The translations under genes were made by a program, and so were the position numbers. From Mycobacterium triplex (lineage in GTDB: Bacteria > Actinomycetota > Actinomycetes > Mycobacteriales > Mycobacteriaceae), in the NCBI RefSeq assembly GCF_000689255.1, contig NZ_HG964447.1:124001-188000 (forward strand): a stretch of 64,000 nucleotides of DNA, read 5' to 3'. Positions 50,725 through 58,284 of this stretch are shown here, piece after piece. Every line of letters begins with the position of its first letter. The first letter of the stretch is position 1. The notes beneath the pieces are model-generated. The model worked only from the letters and a program-made list of their open reading frames with translations. It was not told where the DNA came from and searched no databases.

Positions 50725-51344
50725 ATCTGCAGAAGCCGGCGACCTTCACCCAGTCGGCGCGACGGGCGCAGATTGTGGCCGCCGCGATCGAGGTGATCGC
50801 CGAAATCGGGTGGGCTCAGGCGTCGATCCGCAAGATCGCTGATCGGGTTGGGGTGGCGATGAGCGCGGTGCTGTATCACTTCGGCACCAAGGACAACTTG
50901 GTCGACGCGATCGTCGAGGAGATGTATCGCACGGCGCTGTCGTTCGTCGGACCGGCCGTCGATGCGCAGTCAACCGCGGCGAACAAGCTCGCCGCCTACA
51001 TCACAAGCAGCGTCGCGTACTTCGATACCCACCGTTCGCACCTGGCGGCCCTCACGCAGCTCGGTACGAGCTACCAGCCGGCAGACGGGCGCCGTTTCGA
51101 GGAACTCGAAGTGACGGCTGAGCTACAACAGGAACTGGCTGTCTTGGACCCGACGACGATCTTGACGGCGGGGCAACAGGATGGACAATTCGGCGATTTC
51201 CCGATCACGTCGATGGCGGTCGCCCTCCGGGGCGCGGTCAATGCCGCGGTGGAGAATATCTTGCGCGATCCCGCCTTCGACGCCCGTGCGTACGGTGAAG
51301 ACCTGGTCGCCATCTTCGGTCGTGCCGTGGCGGTGAACCGATGA
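50715..51344 (+). CDS. TetR-family repressor
   Basis: 209 residues from ATG 50715. N-terminal TetR helix-turn-helix (about 17-63): RRAQIVAAAIEVIAEIGWAQASIRKIADRVGVAMSAVLYHFGTKDNLVDAIV. The C-terminal ligand domain is helical without recognised specificity. It overlaps the glycosyltransferase gene by four bases (ATGA), so repressor, glycosyltransferase and AtpE are one operon. A small-molecule inducer is expected. Confidence 0.93.
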   Translation: MRSDLQKPATFTQSARRAQIVAAAIEVIAEIGWAQASIRKIADRVGVAMSAVLYHFGTKDNLVDAIVEEMYRTALSFVGPAVDAQSTAANKLAAYITSSVAYFDTHRSHLAALTQLGTSYQPADGRRFEELEVTAELQQELAVLDPTTILTAGQQDGQFGDFPITSMAVALRGAVNAAVENILRDPAFDARAYGEDLVAIFGRAVAVNR

Positions 51345-52585
51345 GCCGGATTGTCATCATCGCCGTGGGTAGCCGCGGCGATGTCGCTCCCCTCACCGGG
51401 GTGGGCGTGGCGCTACAGCAGGCCGGACACGAGGTCGCCATAGCCGCCTACACCCCCTTCGCGGACATGATTTCCGGCTGCGGTTTGGGGTTTCGCGAGC
51501 TGCCGGCCGATTTGCAGCCTGCCGCCGATGGCGCCGAGGTATCACCCGTCAAAGGTTTGGCAGCATTCGCCTCGCCTAGAGGCATGCGCGCCCTGGGCAA
51601 CGACATCCTCTCGGCCGTCGCCGACGAACCCGCAGACATCCTGCTGCTATCACCGTTCGCCGAAATGGTTGGACACCCGCTCGCCGAAGCGAAAGCTATT
51701 CCCTCTCTTGGGCTCCGGTTGCAGCCACTGTCAGCGACCGCGCAGTACCCGCCGTCGATTGTGGGTTCCTGGTCGGCCGGGTCGTGCGGAAATCGGGTTG
51801 CCGCCAACGCAGGCGCCTGGTTACTGGACTCCCTATACGGCGGCGTGGTCGCGCAATTCCGCCGCCAGCTCGGGCTGTCGCGCACCTCCGCCCGTCGGCT
51901 GCGTCAACAACGCACCACTGCGCAATGGCCTGTCCTGCACGGGTATTCACCGAGGGTGGCGCCCCGGCCTACGGACTGGCGCCCGGGATTGGAAGTCACT
52001 GGTTACTGGTGGCCGGCGAGCGCCGGCATCTGGGAACCGCCTGCTGACCTCGCCGAGTTCCTCGCTGCCGGTCCACCGCCGGTGTTTGTCGGGCTCGGCA
52101 GCATGATGACCACCTCGGCGCGAGCCGAGCAGCTATCGGACACGATCCGCCGAGCGGCCCAACTGGCCGACGTCCGGGTCATCGTGCAAGCTGGCTGGAC
52201 CAATCTACATGTCGCCGAGGACCATATGTTGACCATCGGCGACACCCCACACGACTGGCTGTTTCCTCGGGTTGCCGCCGTGGCGCACCACTGCGGGGCG
52301 GGAACCACCGCGGCAGGTATTCGCACCGGAGTGCCCACCATCGCCTTACCCGCCTATGGTGATGGCCCGTTCTGGGCCAGGCGCATCACCGAACTCGGGA
52401 TCTGCGCGGCCACCATCAACCAGCGCAAACTCACCTCGCAACGCCTTGCCGAGGCAATGCGCATCGCCGTCAACGATCCGCTGCTGAGGGATAACGCCCG
52501 CCAAATCAGCGTGCTGATAAGCGCTGAAGACGGTGCTGCACAAGTTGTTTCATCAGTTAGTTCCCTGATCCAACAATTCACGTAG
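51341..52585 (+). CDS. GT-B glycosyltransferase (GT1, UGT-like)
   Basis: 414 residues from ATG 51341. N-terminal IIAVGSRGDVAPLTGVGVALQQAGHEV is the family's start, and the C-terminal sugar-nucleotide part has VFVGLGSMM, then AHHCGAGTTAAGIRTGVPTIALPAYGDGPFWARRI. Relatives in mycobacteria glycosylate glycopeptidolipids (Rv1524-like); others inactivate macrolides. Sitting between a TetR and an ATP-synthase c subunit gene, an antibiotic-modifying role is possible. Confidence 0.88.
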   Translation: MSRIVIIAVGSRGDVAPLTGVGVALQQAGHEVAIAAYTPFADMISGCGLGFRELPADLQPAADGAEVSPVKGLAAFASPRGMRALGNDILSAVADEPADILLLSPFAEMVGHPLAEAKAIPSLGLRLQPLSATAQYPPSIVGSWSAGSCGNRVAANAGAWLLDSLYGGVVAQFRRQLGLSRTSARRLRQQRTTAQWPVLHGYSPRVAPRPTDWRPGLEVTGYWWPASAGIWEPPADLAEFLAAGPPPVFVGLGSMMTTSARAEQLSDTIRRAAQLADVRVIVQAGWTNLHVAEDHMLTIGDTPHDWLFPRVAAVAHHCGAGTTAAGIRTGVPTIALPAYGDGPFWARRITELGICAATINQRKLTSQRLAEAMRIAVNDPLLRDNARQISVLISAEDGAAQVVSSVSSLIQQFT

Positions 52586-52596
52586 AGGAGTAACCG

Positions 52597-52863
52597 ATGG
52601 CCGCGGACCCCGAACTCGTCCACGCAATCATCACCGCAGGAGCCCTTGCCGGTGGAGGCTTGATGATGGCCGGAGGCGCGATCGGCGCCGGCATCGGTGA
52701 CGGCATGGCCGGCGCTCAACTAGTCGCCGGCGTGGCCCGCCAACCCGAGGCCCAACAACGAATGTTCGCGCCCTTCCTCATCACTGTGGGCCTGGTCGAA
52801 GCTGTCTTCTTCATCAACCTCGCCTTCATGGCGTTGTTTGTCTTCGCCACACCCGGCAAGTAA
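52597..52863 (+). CDS. atpE: Orphan ATP synthase c subunit (AtpE-like)
   Basis: 88 residues from ATG 52597 with SD GAGGAG. Two transmembrane helices joined by the polar loop ARQPEAQ (47-53), with the proton-carrying Glu68 in TVGLVEA. Against the M. tuberculosis AtpE as I remember it the offset is +7: Asp28, Glu61 and Ile66 are kept (Asp35, Glu68, Ile73), but Ala63 is Val70 and Tyr64 is Phe71. No other ATP synthase gene is in the window. It is the last gene of the TetR-glycosyltransferase operon, 11 bases after the glycosyltransferase. Confidence 0.93.
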   Translation: MAADPELVHAIITAGALAGGGLMMAGGAIGAGIGDGMAGAQLVAGVARQPEAQQRMFAPFLITVGLVEAVFFINLAFMALFVFATPGK

Positions 52864-53009
52864 TACGTCGTTGGCAGGATCGCGGCTTTACCGACTCACG
52901 ACTCTGCGCAGCCATCGTCGGCCGATTCATATTCGGCCGCAACATCTTCGATGACCGGAACCGACTCTTACCGCCTCGGCCACCACGACACGCCCATCTC
53001 ACAATGGCG

Positions 53010-53100
53010 TCAATATTGACCAACAGAATCAGAGTGGCGGCAACCCGAGCGGCACCAGATTTCGCCAACAACCGACGTCACGATTGCCCGCCAAAGCCAG
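53010..53100 (+). repeat. 91-bp direct repeat, right copy
   Basis: Second copy of the block at 43872-43962, 81 of 91 bases identical. Here the first 12 bases make a perfect palindrome GTCAATATTGAC. It ends five bases before the stop of the PIN-like gene. The bases between atpE and this repeat (52864-53009) show no gene. Confidence 0.85.
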
Positions 53101-53105
53101 GCCGC

Positions 53106-54272
53106 CTACGGCGTTGGCAGATCGGTAAGCCAGTCGACCAAATCTGCCGGGCGGCGAGGAAGGAAAGGCTGGAAGACGTTCAGCTCGCGGCTGGTAACCA
53201 CCTGGTTGCGCGCGGCCTTGTCGATGAATACCGCGTCGCAGTAGGGCACTGCGATCGCCAGCGCATCGATGTCCTGCATGTCGTTCGTCGTCCATTCATG
53301 GCGACTATCGCTGTGGTATCGCTCCTTCACCGAAGCGGCCACGCGGGTTGAGGGCATCCCGTCGATGAAATTCCGTACTTTGGCGAGGCATTCGGGTGTC
53401 GGGGGATCCTGTATCCCGAGGATCTGGGACAGTGACAGCCCGGTGGCTCTCTGTGCGCGGTCGACCAGGTGTCCGAGCTCGGCGTAAAGCTCATTGGCGT
53501 TGACCACGTCGCGCAACTTGGACTGCCGAAGCGCTGGATCCGCATCCAGCTTGCCGACGAGGTCGTTCTCCCGCTCGGCCCGCTTCTTGAGCATGTCGCG
53601 CCAGCCGTCCAAGCTGTACCCGGCTTGGAGTAAGGCAGGATCCTCGTGGTCGTCGGGTCCGGTGACCAGTTGGCGCATCGCCCATCGATTCAGACTTGCC
53701 ATCGGATCAGCGCCTGTCTGTATTCCCATGTCCTGACAGAGCTTCTCAGCCCACCACGATGCTTCCTCCGCGGTGGTTCCCTCGAAGACGATGCCGCCCT
53801 TCTGCCCGAAGGCATGCAGCATGTGCGTTCCCACAAGCGGGATGTGCCCTTGAGAGGTGACCGTCATGGTCGGCAGATCGTTGAGCGCGGCCTCGAACTC
53901 GAGCTCCATGATCTGGGGGCGTCCCAGGAAGAAGTTGAAGTCGGACAACTCCTCCATCACTGCTACAACGTCCCGGCGCTGGGCGGCGCTGGCGATGTTG
54001 TAGATCTCCAGGATGTGCGTCGACGACAACGGGAACATCGCGCGGCCGTCGGCCAGAGCCTGCCGACAGACCGCGAACAGGTCGCGGTAGCCGGGTGGTG
54101 CGGTCCCGACCGCGACTTTCGCCAGGTTGATGCAGGCGAACGTGTCCAGGTACACGAGAGCTGGCGGCCTGGGTGGCAAGGCCAGGTCGCTGGGCCAGAC
54201 GACGTCGGCCCGGACGCCGTAGGCAGTGGGCAACGACCCCCACCCCTCTCGCGCATGGTTGGACGTCGACAA
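53106..54272 (-). CDS. PIN-like nuclease-fold protein
   Basis: 388 residues from TTG 54272, preceded by GGGGGA. The N-terminal strand ALVYLDTFACINLAK (Asp43) and the C-terminal NDMQDIDALAIAVPYCDAVFIDKAARN have the acidic residues and order of PIN-domain ribonucleases, separated by a long helical insert. No antitoxin gene is adjacent, so it is not a classic VapC. Such large PIN-like proteins appear alone in defence islands. Activity is inferred. Confidence 0.65.
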   Translation of the reverse strand: MSTSNHAREGWGSLPTAYGVRADVVWPSDLALPPRPPALVYLDTFACINLAKVAVGTAPPGYRDLFAVCRQALADGRAMFPLSSTHILEIYNIASAAQRRDVVAVMEELSDFNFFLGRPQIMELEFEAALNDLPTMTVTSQGHIPLVGTHMLHAFGQKGGIVFEGTTAEEASWWAEKLCQDMGIQTGADPMASLNRWAMRQLVTGPDDHEDPALLQAGYSLDGWRDMLKKRAERENDLVGKLDADPALRQSKLRDVVNANELYAELGHLVDRAQRATGLSLSQILGIQDPPTPECLAKVRNFIDGMPSTRVAASVKERYHSDSRHEWTTNDMQDIDALAIAVPYCDAVFIDKAARNQVVTSRELNVFQPFLPRRPADLVDWLTDLPTP

Positions 54273-54379
54273 TGATCCCCCGTAGGGGAGGGATGCCGCA
54301 AACGCTTGATCGGCGCGACACGGCCGATTGCCTCCGCCGGAGCGCTAACGCTGTGTGGCCGAGCTCTATTGATGGTGCA

Positions 54380-54511
54380 TTAGATCGCCGGTTTGCGCCG
54401 GCGTAGGAAGCATCCGATTCCTCCTAGCGCGGTTGTCAGGACGATGGCGTCGGCCCCGAGGGTTAACAGGGCGAGGAGTCCTTTGGCGATGTCGACGGGG
54501 AAACGACACAC
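54380..54511 (-). CDS. Possible 43-residue membrane peptide
   Basis: From GTG 54511 (GAGAGAG just upstream) the minus strand encodes a peptide with one hydrophobic helix (GLLALLTLGADAIVLTTALGGIG) ending in FLRRRKPAI. The charge pattern, hydrophobic core then basic tail, is that of a short transmembrane peptide such as a holin-like or type-I-toxin-like protein. It could be chance, as no homologue is known to me. Confidence 0.35.
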   Translation of the reverse strand: MCRFPVDIAKGLLALLTLGADAIVLTTALGGIGCFLRRRKPAI

Positions 54512-54619
54512 CTCTCTCCCGCCTGCTGATCACCTTTGAGGGCGCCGGGTTCGCTCGTGCGGCGTTGACCATGTGCGTGTTCTCGCGTTGTCCGGCTCGG
54601 CGTGCGGGAGGATGGGGGT

Positions 54620-55717
54620 GTGGTGAAGAAGAAAGGTCGCGATCTGCGGACCAAGCGGCACATCAAGGTTGATGATGCGGCCGCGGTGATCGCCGCGTTC
54701 CAGTGGTGGGCGAACCGACCACCAGCACGCAACCCCGCCACGCAGTGGGCTCAAGACGTGGCCGGGATGATCTTCGAGAAGTGGTCCGACAGTCCTGTGG
54801 TGTTGCGCGTCGACGACGAGTTCGCTGGCGCGTTGATCAACGCGAAGACCGATGTGGAGCTCGTCCCGGACTGGTTGACACGGTTCCCGTTCGATGCCGT
54901 CGCTTACAGCCTTGCCACCCCGCTGTCACTGCACGACGGGCGCCGCATGTGTCACTACCTCGGAATGGTCGTGGCCGGCACGGTCAGTCAGTACCGGAAC
55001 TTGACAGGTTCGGGACCGACGCCTGCGGTGGGCAACATGAAGCTTCGAGGCGCCGACGGCCGCGGCGTATTAACGGGTTACACGAATATACCTGCAGCGC
55101 AGGGTGTTCGGTGCATGTGGGTGTATAAGGAGGAGGGCGACCCGACCCCGCAAGTCCAGAGCGTGACTTTCCCGCTCCGCGGCGACCTTGCAGCAGCGAC
55201 GACGCTGGCCGATCTGGTCAGGGTGCAGATTCAAGGTGCGCACGAGGCTGGGAACTCCAATGGCGAGGAGTTGCCGGTCCTCATCCCGTTGTCGTTGTCG
55301 CTGTTGTTGTACTCCGCGGCGGGTGATCCCGAAATCGACTGGCCTCCCGCTGAGCAGATTTCTCGACCGCAGCAGATCCGCCGCGCCGAAATCGGCAATC
55401 TGGGATGGCGGACCGGCGCAGCGCTGCGACAGTACCGCCGGCAAGCGGGCGAGCGCACAGGAGATGTGGGCATTGCTGGATGGAGGCTCCCGCCTCATAT
55501 CCGGATCGCCCATTGGCATCGAGTCCGCGTCGCCGAACGAGACGAGAGCGGCAACGTGACCGGAAACCGACTTGGCGCCGAAGGCATCGATTGGCACTAC
55601 GAACTGCGCTGGTACCCACCGACGCCGGTGAATGCCGACGGTGGCATTGCCCCTGCAGTTCGAGATTTGAACTTAGGGCGATCTTGCTCGCCTATAAATG
55701 ACGCGAATTTGAGATAA
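54620..55717 (+). CDS. AcrVA2-like protein
   Basis: About 365 residues from a GTG at 54620 or 54623, after GGAGGA. The C-terminus reads RLPPHIRIAHWHRVRVAER then YELRWYPPTPVNADG, which matches the most conserved part of AcrVA2 and its many homologues (PHIRR.HWH....W, then a W.P...VN ending). AcrVA2 lowers Cas12a by acting on its mRNA during translation. Homologues are spread over plasmids and phages in hosts without Cas12a, so anti-CRISPR activity here is only a possibility. It starts 248 bases from the PIN-like gene on the other strand. Confidence 0.75.
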   Translation: MVKKKGRDLRTKRHIKVDDAAAVIAAFQWWANRPPARNPATQWAQDVAGMIFEKWSDSPVVLRVDDEFAGALINAKTDVELVPDWLTRFPFDAVAYSLATPLSLHDGRRMCHYLGMVVAGTVSQYRNLTGSGPTPAVGNMKLRGADGRGVLTGYTNIPAAQGVRCMWVYKEEGDPTPQVQSVTFPLRGDLAAATTLADLVRVQIQGAHEAGNSNGEELPVLIPLSLSLLLYSAAGDPEIDWPPAEQISRPQQIRRAEIGNLGWRTGAALRQYRRQAGERTGDVGIAGWRLPPHIRIAHWHRVRVAERDESGNVTGNRLGAEGIDWHYELRWYPPTPVNADGGIAPAVRDLNLGRSCSPINDANLR

Positions 55718-55851
55718 ACCGTAGAGACAAGACTAATCGCATCGCCGCAGCTCAGGGGAGCGCGATAGGACACGAAAAGCGAGAACCTACAGGCGCCGCC
55801 GCGCGGGGGAAGTCCACTGGGTTGAGCACCGGTCGGTGTTGCGTTGTGGGT

Positions 55852-56081
55852 CTATTGCTGGTTCGTGCGGCGCTTGTCCGACCATGCCCGGTACCCCATC
55901 AACACGGCCAGGCCCCCGTACTGATCAAGCCCAGCCACGTGCCATGGATGGCGTTTACCACGAAGAGTGCCAGAAATAGCGCAGCCATCACTGCGAAGAA
56001 GACTGAGCTGTTCAGGCGGTTCCTCTTCACCCGCGTCCTCCTCTCCGTTGGCGTGCCTGGGTTGAGCATGCCAGTCATCAT
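55852..56081 (-). pseudogene. Small membrane protein gene with frameshift
   Basis: From ATG 56081 the frame gives a basic N-terminus and a hydrophobic helix (SSVFFAVMAALFLALFVVNAIHGTWLGLISTG) and then stops early. One base added to the G run (minus strand, near 55913-55917) continues it as GLAVLMGYRAWSDKRRTNQQ to the stop at 55852. The joined product would be a tidy 77-residue two-helix protein. Either a mutation or a homopolymer sequencing error. Confidence 0.6.
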
Positions 56082-56200
56082 CCAGTCTGCAGTAGGCGCG
56101 AGGTGGATAACCGCCAGCGTCGCATGGCGTTGGTAGCATCGGCGTGGAAGGGCAGGCCAGCAAGGGGCCGGCCCGAGATCTCCGGAGGGGAGAAGGAATC

Positions 56201-57050
56201 ATGAAAGTGGATTTGGCGGGTGTGTCGCCCGCCGCTGTCTGCATCCGGGAGGACGACATCGACGAGCCGCCGTACCTGTGGTCAGACTTGATCGCTCGTC
56301 GCAACGCGTTGAGTCTGCGCGTCGAGGACCTCGTGCCGGTGCTGCGTGTCGATCTGCGCAAATACCGTTCGCGGGAGACTGTGTGCCTTGGAGGTCGGTC
56401 CGGAGCTCGTCGACGAGCTGATCGCGATGGAGGAGTTTGTCGCCGGCGAGGCCGCGCGCATTATCGCCGCGGCGCCGGCTGAAGGCACCGTGGTGCTGAG
56501 GGCTGTGGTCGACCAGGCCGAATTTGAAGACGCCCATCCCGACGCGCGCACTCTGCGGGATCTGGCGGCCTACCCGCTGTCGCTGCAGCATGTGGCCGTG
56601 GGGCGGGCCGCCGGGCAGTTGAGCCGGCACGGCCGCGTCGTTGAGGTGTACCGCGGTGAGCAGCGCGGTGACCTCACCGTGCGCCGGCTGGCGGCGGGCC
56701 TGCTCAAGGAGGAGACCGCTCGGTTACTCGGTGTGGATGCGAAGCGTTACGCCAAGTTCGAGCGCAGCACCGCGGCGCCGCCGGCAGGGCTGGTGGCTGA
56801 ACTGCAGGCCGTTGACGACTTCATCGCTGCCAGCGCCGAGCAGCTCGAGGTGGCTGAGGTCGATGGCGTCAGTGTGGTGCTGATGTTTGACGACCAGGAC
56901 GCGTTTGAGAGGACCTACCCGCAGGCCCGGACTAAGCGCGACGGCAGGGTCTATCCGCGCCGGGTGCATCGGGTGGCCGCCGCGCGCCGCGCTCACGAAC
57001 TTGAGGCGGCCGGTGGCTCGGCCCGCATCGCCGTCGTCGACGCTCAGTGA
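56201..57050 (+). pseudogene. Two-repeat HTH-like protein gene with frameshift
   Basis: ATG 56201 (GGAGGGGAGAAGG upstream) opens a frame that reads SDLIARRNALSLRVEDLVPVLRVDLRKYRSRET and then loses sense. The next frame takes over near 56388 with EVGPELVDELIAMEEFVAG and continues to 57050. The two halves form a duplicated module of about 110 residues: RKYRSRET / AKRYAKFERST, then ELVDELIAMEEFV / GLVAELQAVDDFI, then HPDARTLRDLAAYPLSLQHVA / YPQARTKRDGRVYPRRVHRVA. The first repeat is split by the indel, so the gene as read cannot make the full protein. Confidence 0.65.
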
Positions 57051-57059
57051 TCCCAGCGA

Positions 57060-57089
57060 CCCCACCACCCACCCGGCACAGTGGTGGGG
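57060..57089 (+). terminator. Hairpin terminator
   Basis: CCCCACCAC (57060-57068) pairs with GTGGTGGGG (57081-57089) around CCACCCGGCACA. It lies nine bases after the stop of the gene above. The loop core CCACCCGGCAC recurs in the hairpins at 57907 and 63412. Confidence 0.65.
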
Positions 57090-57220
57090 TAGTGGACGCT
57101 ATAGCGCTGTGCTGCAACGGGTTCCGTAGCTAATTTTCTGTCGGTGCCGATTGATAGTGTTACTGGTGTACGGGCAAGCCGTTGGGGGCGGGCCCACCTC
57201 ACCCGAAGGGGATTGTGAGA

Positions 57221-57487
57221 ATGGTCGTCTATGTCGATGATGACGAGCCGGTCGCCGTCGAACAGCTAAGCCTGGATGAGGCGCAAATGATGTTGTCGCG
57301 CAGCGAAGCTGACTTGGTGCGTGCGTACAACTGGGCCCATGCGCAGTGCGTGCGTCAACAGATCGCAGAGCTTCGAGGGCAGATTGAGTGGCTTGAGTCG
57401 AAGGCGGTCGAGGCCGCATTGGAGGACGCCGCTGTGGAGCATGCCAGCGATTTGTGGGCCGACTACGACCGCGGGATTCTGGCATGA
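57221..57487 (+). CDS. Small coiled-coil protein
   Basis: 88 residues from ATG 57221, preceded by GAAGGGGA. Acidic, helical throughout, with heptad-like spacing (DEAQMMLSRSEADLVRAYNWAHAQCVRQQIAELRGQIEWLESKAVEAA). No known family. Overlaps the next gene by four bases (ATGA). Confidence 0.7.
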   Translation: MVVYVDDDEPVAVEQLSLDEAQMMLSRSEADLVRAYNWAHAQCVRQQIAELRGQIEWLESKAVEAALEDAAVEHASDLWADYDRGILA

Positions 57488-57849
57488 GCGCCGCTGCCGA
57501 GGATCACGCCCTGGTCGATGACGACGGTTACCCCACCGCGTGGGGGATTGCGGTGATGCGTGGTTTCTACGGCTCACCGCGGGCGCTGGTGGACCTGCTC
57601 GAGCAGGTGTGGTGGACCCCGGCGCTGATGACCGTTGACGAGTGGCTAGACGCTCAGTTGCGGACGGTCGTGCGGCTGTCGCTGGCGACGGGAGGATGGA
57701 GCAGCAACGAGCAGGTCATCGAGGCCCTCGACGGGTCGATGTTTCACCTGCGGTTCTGGCAGTCCAGCCATCGCGGCGGATTGCACGTCTACGAGGTGCC
57801 GAAGAGTGAGTGGGAGGTGGCGGACCAGCTCGGTGCGATTGCGACCTAG
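57484..57849 (+). CDS. Small cytoplasmic protein, unknown
   Basis: 121 residues from ATG 57484. Acidic and Trp-rich: YPTAWGIAVMRGFYGSPRALVDLLEQVWW and a late FHLRFWQSSHRGGLHVYEVPK. Reads as a real folded protein but I cannot name it. Second gene of a two-gene unit that ends at the hairpin at 57907. Confidence 0.7.
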   Translation: MSAAAEDHALVDDDGYPTAWGIAVMRGFYGSPRALVDLLEQVWWTPALMTVDEWLDAQLRTVVRLSLATGGWSSNEQVIEALDGSMFHLRFWQSSHRGGLHVYEVPKSEWEVADQLGAIAT

Positions 57850-57906
57850 GTCGCCAGACTCGGCCAAGCTCGGGACGCTGGCTGAACTCCCCACCGCAGC
57901 CCCCGG

Positions 57907-57944
57907 GCCCCACGCCCCACCCGGCACGGGGTGTGGTGTGGGGC
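57907..57944 (+). terminator. Hairpin terminator followed by T run
   Basis: GCCCCACGCCCCAC (57907-57920) and GTGTGGTGTGGGGC (57931-57944) form an imperfect stem, followed a little later by nine Ts (57968-57976). It shares the CCACCCGGCACGGGG core with the hairpin at 63412. Ends the small two-gene unit. Confidence 0.65.
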
Positions 57945-57999
57945 GTTATAGCGTTGTTGTGTGGTGGTTTTTTTTTGTTGTCGAGATGCATTTAAGATT

Positions 58000-58028
58000 G
58001 ACAAGGTGGCCAGTGTTGTTTAACAACA
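58000..58028 (+). promoter_or_regulatory. Promoter with palindromic -10 region, MoxR operon
   Basis: TTGACA, 17 bases, then TAACAA gives a standard promoter. The -10 lies within GTTGTTTAACAACA, a dyad, so a repressor could bind across it. The first gene starts about 250 bases downstream; the leader (58030-58284) has no gene. Nearly the same arrangement precedes the TniQ gene at 63498. Confidence 0.6.
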
Positions 58029-58284
58029 GGTCGCGCAGGTATGCCGAGACGTAATTGCTCCGGGGGAGTGGCGATTTCGGCGGGCAGCTAGTTTGACACC
58101 GGTACGCGACACGCCGGGTATCTGTCAAAGTACCTCGGCGATTCTGGTCAATCTTCGCTGCATCTCCTCAGGTTTCGTTCGAGGGCTCTCGGCAAGCAAC
58201 TTGTCGGTGGGTGCCGGTAGTGTTCTGTGATGTGAGGACAGGCCAGCAGGGCCAGTCCAATGCTCCCTAGGAGGGGATTCGGCT

